Assembly: GCA_015178975.1 (NCBI GenBank)
Contig: WHVD01000079.1
Coordinates: 124,001-188,000, forward strand
Source: Hysterangium stoloniferum
Lineage: Eukaryota > Basidiomycota > Agaricomycetes > Hysterangiales > Hysterangiaceae
Direction of reading: 5' to 3'
Length of the DNA: 64,000 nt
Shown: piece after piece, positions 14,798 through 24,721 of the stretch
Layout of the letters: each line of letters opens with the position of its first letter
How positions within the stretch are numbered: the stretch's first letter is position 1
Program-made: the position numbers and the translations under genes
The notes under the pieces: generated by a model
The model's input: the letters and a program-made list of their open reading frames with translations, nothing else
What the model was told of the DNA's origin: nothing
Database searches by the model: none

Positions 14798-16705
14798 ATG
14801 GTTGCCCTACCAACCCCGAGTCTGGAAAGAGCAGAGTGGCGCGCATCTCCCAGAAACATCTCCCGACTTCTCAAAGGCGAGATTCCATGGTTGGTCAGTA
14901 GCCATGAAGGAACGGATCAATACTCTCGAGGTGCATCTGCGGCGTGCGGACTCGCTGCCCTTAACTCAGTGAGAATCATTTTGGGGGAGTATAGGAGCAG
15001 TGACAGGAGCGTGGAGACTCTAGAATGGATGACAAGTAAAGAAAATGCCGAGGTGAATGATGAGCTATCATGATATTTGGGTGTTTGTAAACTGTTTATC
15101 AATTATAGGAAATCATTGCTATTTCTGCTGGATGGACAATCCAACAATACCTTGAAGTCGAGGACGTCTCGGAACTACCACTTTTCAAACAATGTTTGTC
15201 TCTGAAAGGGTTTGATCAGAAGCTAGTACAACGTCGGAATTTTAGCGAAACCTTGAGGTAGTTGAACTCTTTCCTCTGTTTTGACCTCATTCCGTTTCTC
15301 AGAGGTGACTAACCATACATCGCATAGGATTATTCAGAAGATGAGCGAATCTACCTTTGAGCCTACTGCTATCGCCGCAGTTATCACTCGACCTCCTGAA
15401 ATCTTCACAGTGTTTTATATCCCAACGCCGGATGCCAGGCTGGCAGGTGTTTTTGCTATCTATGACTCGCATCCTAGACATACATACGGGGCTACGGGCG
15501 CATCGGTCATGTTATTTTCTACGCTTGAAAGTGCCAGTAACTACTTAATCTCGCTGTGCAGTCGTGTAGAGGAAAGAACTCTCCCTGACGACTTGCAATG
15601 GCAAGCTCAATCCCACGATCAATACTCTTCTCATATTTTCAAGGTTAAAGATACGGAGACCATCGACGCTACGGGCGACGCTATGAAACCTGTTTACCAA
15701 GCCAATTTGGACATTCTTAAACTATCCATTGAGATGAAGAGTACTCACGAGAACACTAATCAGGCCAGTCTGGAAAAAAGACTCTCATATCTCAAGAAGT
15801 CGTGTCCTGTAGCGGAAAGACGGATGAATCCGCCTTCTTATCAAGCAGTGTCAAGAACTAACCGTGATCAATATTATTCTAGTAGTCCTGCCGGTCCTTC
15901 TCAAGAGCGTGTACAACCACCTTTGAGAACGAACACTGGTACTTCGTCTAGCCAGCGCTCCGACCCCAGGTCCCCAGATCAGCATCATGAGCGGGTCGAT
16001 AGAGATCCCCAGACTCCTTCACATATAACTACGTCGCGCGGATCATATCCTTTTCCTTCTTCTCAAACAGAATCATCGAGAGCCAGAAGCAATCAATACT
16101 ATACGAGCAGTCCTTTGCATGAGAATATGCAACCACGCTCAAAAGGTGAATCGTCTCCCCAGCGATCAGACGAGAGGCCCGCTGCCCAGGAGAGACAGAC
16201 GACTCCGCCTTCTAATCAAACAGAGTCGAGAGCTAGCCGTGATCAATATTATTTTAGTAGTATTCCTGGGCCTTCTCGGGAGGGCGTACGCCCACATTTG
16301 AGGACGACCCCAGGTACTTCGTCTAGCCAGCGATCCGACGCGAGTCAGCACTATGAGCAGGTCGACAGCGGCCACCAAACTCCCCTACAATCCCCTACAA
16401 TCCCTTCTTCTCCTCAAGCAAAGTCGAGCGCCGGGGATAGCCAATACTATACGAGCAGTCCTCTGCGTGATGATACACATCCACGCCCAAGAAGCGGGAC
16501 ATCTCCCCGGCTCTCTGACCCAAGGACAGATGGGCGGCGCTATGGGCGGATCAATATCGCGTATTACTCCCCGTCACGCGAAGCACGACTCCCTCCAGCG
16601 GCGAGTTTAAATGCATTGTATACCCATCAGCGAGCCGGCCAAAGACCCTCTGGGGACTGCTTCCAGCAGGCCGACAGCGATCTCCAGAGCGCATATCGGA
16701 TATAA
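14798..16705 (+). CDS. Putative Cys-protease-like protein with QYY..SSP repeat tail
   Basis: Three exons (14798-15052, 15109-15257, 15328-16705) give 593 residues. The N-terminal part has ASAACGLAALN with Cys50 at the start of a predicted helix, and AIYDSHPRH with His183, followed by LQWQAQ. A Cys before a helix and a later DSHPR histidine resemble papain-like or deubiquitinase-like folds. I recall similar mushroom proteins of unknown function, so the catalytic dyad is inference. The tail from about residue 225 is disordered, Ser/Pro/Arg-rich and made of repeats built around QYYxSSPxxP, in two alternating versions. There is no signal peptide or membrane segment. The ATG at 14798 follows an in-frame GTG only two codons upstream. 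Confidence 0.75.
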
Positions 16706-17615
16706 AACTACTGCAATGTTGGGAGCGCAAGACTTGGGTACGAAAGAAGTGGAGATGTTTGGCGGACAAAAATATTATAGCCCGAATACTTGTATTAAGT
16801 TTTATTGATTACGAGCTATAGTGTATGCTCATTCGTGTGGGCCTCCGTGGAGCTATGATTGTCTCCTGTTAATGCACATTGTCTACACGTGGCGTTAATT
16901 AGTGAGTTACGAAGGGCCCAACAACTTTTATAGAGCAGGACAATAAAATATTGGTGTGATATCAAAATTTTGATGGCTGAGATATGTGTAATTACAAGAA
17001 AAGCGATGAAGTTACGTTACTATTCAGATATATGTAATAACCTGTGAGGTACCAGCGCCGCCGCCGACAACGAAGCAACCCCTGCGAAGAAACACATGGA
17101 TCAGAAATTCTCAACTCCCTGATACCCACATTTTGGAAATTTTGAATTATGAAATTACTTTTATTTGCTAATCAATAACCTCGTGAGCTGTATCCAGAGT
17201 GAAGTTAGTGTTTTCGTGTAACTGTCGGAGTTGGTTTTTGAGTGACACACTTCACAATATGCAGCATAGCTTGTACAGCTTGTCTTCGATCTGGATCACA
17301 CGTATCGCCACCTAGACCGCTAATCTGAATATTAATCAACCGATATATGGATCTTGCAATCCTTCTAGGCACTAGCTGCGTACAGGAATTTGATTTTTTA
17401 TCTACAATCCAGCTGCTCAATCTGGGTAGGCACGATCTTGTCATAAGACATGATAAATCGCCCATACGACAGTGCTCGTGTCTTGAAACCATTACCTTCG
17501 TGGGAAATTGCACAGCAATAATATCGAAAGTTGTCAATATAAAACAAAGGTTGTAATATCGACTTGCAGCTCGTTCTGCGTCTGACCTTAAACAACTCCG
17601 ACTTGATTACTAGCC
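16706..17615. other. Spacer, nothing recognised
   Basis: About 900 bp between plus-strand genes, AT-rich around 16960-17160. No gene, RNA or repeat was supported. It presumably holds the promoter of the permuted-GTPase gene; both paralogues share the start context TAGCCATGGAATTTGG. Confidence 0.4.
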
Positions 17616-20510
17616 ATGGAATTTGGAAGCGCTTTTGCTCTTAGTAAACAGGTCAACCCCGCCGTCGACTATGAAGAAATTGACGAAACGGACTATTCCT
17701 CTGGAATTCGTTCTGCAATGGAGCAAAACTATAGCGATAGAGGGGGGGAGACGTGCATTCTAGATATTATTGACACGTCCGTTTTTCAATTAATGGATGA
17801 ACAACTTAATGGATTACTGACCCTACTACTGCAACTATTAGGGCCGGACAAGAGGAATATTCTAGTATGCGTGATCAATACATGCGCACCGCACAAGCTT
17901 TCATGATATTATTTTCAATAACTTCGCGAGTGTCGTTCGAAGAAGCTATCGCAATCTACGAAGTGTGTCTGGACATGGCCAGTGGACGCTTTAGCAACTG
18001 ATTCATGTTATTTTCACAGTTTTGCCGTCGTTTCACCGGGACGCCAGAGGTGCCTGTCGTATTCTGTGCAAACAAGTCTGATCTTGAGTATCAGCGCCAA
18101 GTTGGCGTCTCGGAAGCACGCGCAATGGCGGCGAATTTCGGAGTCCCTCTGTTCGAAACAAGCGCAAAGCTGAGGCAGAACGTTGACGAATCATTTATCA
18201 AACTGGTGCAGATCACTCCCAGAACTGGGTATGAATATAAGATAGCTATCCTTGGCGCTGGAGGGGTGGGCAAGTCTGCCATGACCATCCAGTTTATGCA
18301 GAATCATTTCGTCGACTGTTATGTAGGTCTCTTCCTATGTTTTATTGATACGCTCCATTGATTCAAACTCATCTGGTTATAGGATCCTACAATTGAAGAC
18401 TCGTACAGAAAACAAATGGTCATTCCTGGCCTGCCGCCAATGATGAATTCGAACAAGAAATTGGCGAAGTCTCGTTTACGACCTGCCAGTGCTTCATTCT
18501 CGTCTGCGAATAAGACATCTAATCGATCCTCTGGACTTTTTGCTTCACTTTTTGGGAAGAAGTCCCAATTGTCGTCATCAAGTTCCCTACAGTCATCTTC
18601 GAAATCGCCGTCGCCGCCGCTTCCGACGTACGATGAAGCGAACAGCACAACCGTCGTCGACAAATCCTCGGGAACAGTGCGTAAGTTTCGTAAGGTACCT
18701 AAGAAAGACACCAATATCGTGTTCCTCAACCTTGGATCACTGGCCCCTGAGAACTTCGACATGCTTGAAATAAACTCACTCGCTGCACAGCCTCCGGCCT
18801 GCTCGAACTGTCTAGCAATCCTTTCAACAAGTGCAACTTGTCTGTTTTGCGGTACATATCATGATACTATATCCCAGGACAAGCTTGGAGTCCGAAGAAC
18901 TGCAGAGGAATACACGCTTGTCAGGGATCCCTCCACACTTGTCATGGATGTTAACACTCCTGATACACCCAATTTCGGAGACAAAGCATTAGTAGTGTTT
19001 TGCATTGACATATCTGGATCGAGTAAGTCGTCCTACAGTACATCTCTTTCTCGTCATTAATTACACATTATATCCTATCCCAGTGGCGATTACCCAGCGA
19101 GTCAACGAACTGCAGAGCATGTGGCAGTCAGCCAAAAGCAAGAGCAAGACAAGCAAGATCGACAATAGTTTGGGAACGTCCAAATCCCACGTCAGCCGCC
19201 TAGAATGTATTCAAGATGCTATGCGTGTTCACTTGGATCGCCTTGAGCAATCCTACCCAGATCGCAAAGTTGCCATTGTAGCTTTTCACTCCGCATTGGA
19301 ATGCTATATCGGTGGTGCTGCCCAAGAACTGTCAATCGTAGATACCAGAAATATCGACACCCTGGAGCAAGGCATGCTTGCAGCAAACTCATTCTATGGG
19401 AAGCCTTGGAAGACTGTGAAGGAAAATATCCAATACCTTAGGAGCCATGTAGATCGACTTGAGACTAAAAATGCTACTGCATTAGGTTCGGCATTGGCAT
19501 TTGCCCTTGGTCTTGCTCGGAATCACAAGAGACGGTATTCGGAATCCACAGAAATTTTTGTATGCACCGATGGTGCATCTAATACTGGGATTGGCAACAC
19601 AGATGGTCATCACCGGCAATCTTCTCAAGAGCATGGTCGTAGATTCTATTCTCAAGCGGGGGAAACTGCATTAGGCCAATCCGCGAAAATAAACATTATA
19701 GGTATTGAAGGCGAGGGGGTTGCCCTGGAAGTACTCGCCGTTGCAGCGCAGGTTTCTGGTGGAATTGTGACCACTGTACAACCGGATGGACTGAGACGTG
19801 AACTCCGGGCGGCCTCACAGCGTCGTGTAATTGCTAAAGATCTTGTCGTCAGAATCCACGCCGCCGAGGATTGGGAATTTGCCCCTGATCCTAGGCCAGG
19901 AATTACTGTGACGGGGAATACGCTGACGTACAAAGTCGCCCAGGTGGATGATGAAGCGAACATTGGATTTGCCTTTGGAATGCGATTGGGTGAAAAGCCC
20001 AAGGGGCTGTCAGGCATGATTCCCTTTCAGACACAGATCACATATAAGGACACAAGCACTGGAAATACCAATTTTCGGATTTTGAGTAAGACAATCCCCA
20101 TCACCGCGGATAGAGATGATGCGGAAATGGCTGTAGAGGTTGCCGTTACGGGAACGTATCTACTTCAGCAGACAGCCTATCAAGCCAATCAGATCCTCGT
20201 AAATAACCTGTATTTCAACGACAAGGTTAAAGCTCAAGTGGCCTCATTGAGGGACGCTCTCTATGCGGGTCACCAACTACTCATTCGCGCTGCGAAGACA
20301 ATCGTCCAGCAGGAGGAACTCGGTAATTTTGCCCACGAATGCGCACAACTTGATCATGAGCTGGAACAGATGGCTGCTGGGAGGTTGTACGGAGTCGGCA
20401 GAGACCAAGCGGCCAAGGTGTTTGCCCGGATAGCTGTCTTATCGAGGAATGGCTTATTGGCTGGAAGTAAGAAGATCGGTCAAGTGAAGCGGAGAGAGAT
20501 GGTGAAGTAG
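17616..20510 (+). CDS. Circularly permuted Ras-like GTPase / zinc finger / VWA fusion, copy A
   Basis: Five exons (17616-17776, 17842-17962, 18020-18322, 18383-19022, 19084-20510) give 883 residues. The GTPase motifs run in permuted order: G3 DTAGQ at 53-57, G4 NKSD at 112-115, G5 ETSAK at 140-144, then the P-loop GAGGVGKS at 173-180 and switch I DPTIEDSY at 196-203. All are near-canonical Ras sequences, so GTP binding is likely. A Ser/Pro-rich linker follows, then a zinc finger (Cys335, 338, 348, 351) as in Sec23/24, then a VWA domain with the MIDAS motif DISGS at 404-408 and TDG at 570-572, and a helical C-terminal part. There is no CaaX box or membrane segment. A circularly permuted RAS-like domain (cpRAS) has, to my memory, been reported with scattered distribution. 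Function is unknown; coat- or adaptor-like work on membranes is inference. Confidence 0.9.
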
Positions 20511-20621
20511 CAAATTGGTTAAAGAACTTCGTATGAAAGGTAGCTAGCTCAACAGAGTCCTTACCTTGTATTGCGCAGACATTATTCATCTTTGTATGTA
20601 TCACTCTTTAGCCTATTTCCG

Positions 20622-21110
20622 GGGTGCCGTCAGGATCGACTCCTTTTCAGATACAAATCACGTTTATGGACACACGCACTGGAAACGTCTATATGCGGAT
20701 TTGAGTCAGACAACTCGCATTACAGCGAGCAGAGATCATGCGGAACCTGCTGGAGAGGTTGCCATTACGGGAATGTACCTACTTCAGCAGACAGCCCATC
20801 AAGACAGTCTCAAATCTTCGTATACAACCCAACCTTTAATGGAGGAGTTAAGGTTCAAGTTGTCTCATTGAAGGACGCTCTCTATGCGGGACACCAGTTA
20901 CTCATTTGCGCAGCGAAGTCAATTATCCAGCAGGGGGAACTAGATAATTTTACCCAAGAATGCAAGCAGCTTGAATATGAGCCGGAAAAAAATGTCAGCT
21001 GGACATTTGTAGGCAGGCAGCAGAGATCAAGCCGCCAAGGTGTTAGCCCGTTTGACTGTCTTATCGAGAAATTAGTTGTTGGCTGGAAGCAAGAGGGGGA
21101 ACTCGGTTGA
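20622..21110 (+). pseudogene. Broken C-terminal copy of the GTPase/VWA gene
   Basis: Directly downstream of copy A lies a partial, decayed third copy covering only the C-terminal region after the VWA core. Recognisable blocks are RDHAEPAGEVAITGMYLLQQ (matching [20 protein letters not shown]) and [20 protein letters not shown] (matching [20 protein letters not shown]). The matching blocks lie in different frames, so at least one frameshift is present, and the GTPase, zinc finger and VWA core are absent. It probably arose by tandem duplication of the 3' end of copy A. Confidence 0.85.
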
Positions 21111-21388
21111 TGAACTGCACTTGACAGATACTTATGTACCTTAGACCTTTGCATTTAAAAGGTTATTATTGTAAATATCTCTTTTTAAAGAGATGACGCT
21201 GGTTTAATAAAACATGAACGATCCTGCAGGTAAGCACCTTGTATTTTGGTTGGTACCTCTCACTCGGAGTAATCATGCCTGACGCGTTATGTCACGTGCA
21301 TCGAGTCACGAGGCACAAGTCGCGTTTTTACCGCTTAGCCCAGAGCACAACCAAGCATTGGTAAAATAAGGCTTTGAAGGTTGCATTT

Positions 21389-24300
21389 ATGCCGCTACAG
21401 GTGACATTCACACCAGAAGACGATAACCATATGATTGTTTTTCTAGCTGAGAACTGTCCTTCACCGAAGAGTCGCGCAAATCGTAAAATCTGGCAGCCTT
21501 TGGTCAAAGACAACGATTGGGGTCAGCGACACCCTTTAGAGTCCTGGTTAAATCGATATAAGAATAATCGGGAATACTTTGACCATCAAATTGCAAAGTA
21601 CTCATCGACCAGGCGACGTTCGTTTTCACCGATTATCCCTGTTTCCACACATGGTCAATTTAGTAATAAAGACGACGAGCGGCTTGTGGAGTTTCTGGCC
21701 CAGTATCTATGTGGTCGGAGGAAAAGAAATATTAGCTGGTTGAAACAAACTTTTGTCTACGCCGATATGCTGTGTGCCCATGTAAGCAAACGTGTCTCCA
21801 CTCCTGGCTAAGCTGACTCTCCTCAAGCCTGAGGAATATCCCTGGGCCAAAGCTCACTCTGCTAAGGCGTGGCAAAAGCGATACATCACACATATGGATG
21901 CTTTTAACAAACGTATTAATGATTCGAGGCTACGACTTCAGCATATGCAGCAAAGCGAGCGGGACAGCGATAATTTACAAAACGAAGAGAATGACATGGT
22001 TGGTAATGACGAAGAAGAGAGTGAACAAGACGATGAAGGACATGAGTTAGACTCACGTACGCCTGTCGGGCAAGAATTAAAGCGACAAGCACCTGAAGGT
22101 GCTGACACACTATCAGCCAACCGTAGCTCATCATCAAAAAGACGGAAAATTTTTAACGAGGATGTCAATTTTTTAAAGTCTGCAACTCCCGCACGAAGCA
22201 ATCTGGATTTGGGCCGTAAAACAGGCGACGAGGCGGGAGAGAGCTCGGAGGGGGTCACTGAAATACAACCAGGGAAACCGGCGGCCTCTGAACATCCGGT
22301 AATTGAAGAGATTAGAGGCAGAAAAAATATTAGCGTGCCCAAATCAGGTGATCCGTCAGGGAATTCATCTACATTCTCCGAGGAATCCCCCAGCGAAGCT
22401 TCAGAATTTTCTAAATCGAATGACGAGCATAAAGACCGAGACATAGCCACAATTGCGACTCCAAAATCCCACCCGCCACCGCCATCATTAACACCCATGC
22501 TCTCCGATCAATTTTCTCCGCCAGTTGTCTTGCACCCTGGTGTTGTGTCATGTTCGTCAGAAGGTTTGAGGCCAGATCCAATGCATAATTTCTCTCCATT
22601 ACCATCGCCTGTATCGTCCCAATCCCGCTACCAACCACCTGCGTCCAATGCAAGTGTCCGGGTCCATGCTTCATATGCATACGCGCCATTGCATTTCGTG
22701 AAACAAGCTCAGAGGCATTCACCTTGCTCTGAGAGTGATCCGTTCGCAACATCCCCAGCACACTCTGCACGACCAGCTAATGTCACCTATTGCCTTCCAA
22801 GGCCTCGTTCTGACGCGTCTTTCCGTGATTCAGACCGGGTCAGAGATCGTGTCTACCTACTTGACCAGAAGGTCCAGTATGCGCCTCGGCATAAGCAGCC
22901 TAGTACAGGGGCGACGAATGGACAATCTTCAACAGCATTGCATGGTCAAGAAGAAATAAGAATTGGACGTGAGGCCCCGTCGACAATGGAATCATCGTCC
23001 TCGGGTAATGCTGCGAAAACGTCATCGAACAACCCCCTTTCCACAATGAGTTTTGGTACAGCGACGATAAGACAAGCTGCACAGTCCCCTCTCGGAAACG
23101 ATGTGCGGCGCAGACACAGCGGCACGATCGAATTTTCTGGGTGTAAAAAGGTCTTTACATTCCCCACTGAAATTGTAGAGTTATCTGATATTGTTATGCA
23201 GCCTCCCGCACCTCCTATAGTGCAATCAGTCGAAGTGGAGGTTTCGGGATATCTTATGGAGGAAAATAATATAGGTGCTCCAGACGGCGAGGACCCAGTG
23301 CCAAACACGGATCCATCAGATGTATTCAAGAATACTCCGAGGGTGTCGCGCGATGGCTGTGAGCAATACGCTTTGAAAGCACCCTATTTGCCTGGTCCAA
23401 GTACAGCCTCCTCTGATCAGACCCAGCCAAGCTCACCGACCCCTAGACGAGGCGCTCAACGGGACAAGCTGCGCAGGCGAACATTCAATGGTCTCAAATC
23501 GCGGTCGAGCCTACCTAACATTGATCTTATGGCAAAATTGGGTGAACGCGCATCTACACGCACCCCCGCCTTCAACTGGACTAAGCGTTCTGCTTATGAG
23601 AATAAGTCTCTCGTTTTGCACTCTTCGACTCGTTCACTTCCCGTGAAGACATTGAAAGCAACTCGCCGAACTTCATCACCATCCACAATCGCTCTTCCCT
23701 CTGATTTCGATGATAATGACTTGCCCAAATCGCTTATTGCAATGTCACCATTATCATACAACCATATTTTCAGGACTGGAATCAACACCATTTTGAAACA
23801 ACTAGAGAGCAATCATGGATTCTCTGCTGATGTTATCCGTAGAGCATGGATCTCGCAGAACATGGACCTCCATGCGACAGACAAATTGCTGTTACGTATG
23901 CGAATAGCAGCGGAAAAGGCGTCGCTTATTGAGGACGCGGATGTTTTTCCTGGAGGCATAACGACAGACAGGATCGCAAAAGGCACACACGTAGGCAGCA
24001 GCGGTCAGAACATATCAGTCCTCACGCCTGCCAGCGATGTAGAAAGCGATTACACCCCCCCACCACGCTCTAAAGCTGAAGAATATCGCCGTCTCTCGGC
24101 ACAGGACCGCTTCCCTCGTTTTACACATCAGACAACGACGCCTCACGCAAGTGAATTGGGTACGAGTTCGGGTATGCGGTCTGACGGGGGACATCAGTTC
24201 AGCGGATCCATCCAGCGTATTTCTGTGCAGTCTGATGCTATGGCAAAATTGGTGAGTGCGGCCCCGATGGCCTCCAGTATCACTCCCTTCCCTCGTCCTA

Positions 24301-24542
24301 AGCATCCACCGAAATTAATTTCTACATCTCACGCCAAGCTTCAGCCCGCTGAGACTGGACAACACAGCACGCCAATTAAGCCAGGAACTGCCTCTAAAGC
24401 TGTGAGATCAACCGAGCCGATATGGAGTACTGAGGATGATGATGTGCTGCGTTCAGGAGATACCGCCATGCTGGAGGATCTTGTAACAAAGTTCGGCGAT
24501 GATAATGTCCGACGTAGATTCTTACGTATATTAAGAGAGTAA
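21389..24542 (+). CDS. Rap1-like telomere-associated Myb protein
   Basis: Two exons (21389-21781 and 21828-24542) give about 1035 residues. The N-terminus has a Rap1-type Myb domain (FTPEDDNHMIVFLAEN through HPLESWLNRY), followed by a second similar unit (FSNKDDERLVEFLAQY through WAKAHSAKAWQKRY) that spans the intron. The middle is long, disordered and Ser/Pro-rich with an acidic patch and a basic KRRK. The last residues (LEDLVTKFGDDNVRRRF) resemble the Rap1 C-terminal protein-interaction domain. Rap1 binds shelterin partners or telomeric DNA. No BRCT domain is seen at the start. The intron is drawn as 46 nt with a CTGAC branch site; a shorter 31-nt choice is also in frame. The gene sits between the two inverted GTPase/VWA genes. 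Confidence 0.75.
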
Positions 24543-24721
24543 TTATAAACTATTCCTTTTCTCTTTGATCAATGAAACCATCGGATTATTGCGAGGAACA
24601 ATAAAGCAAAACGTGGTATATGTATACATTGTTGTACAGATATAAAATGTACCCCAAGATTTGAGACATTTGAGACATTTAGGGATATTTAACTATCAAT
24701 CACGTGTCCTTCTTCGCGCAC

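Noticed and set aside
24015-24305. Minus-strand frame inside the Rap1-like gene
   Set aside because: It lies fully within a long conserved-looking exon on the plus strand and has no family signal.
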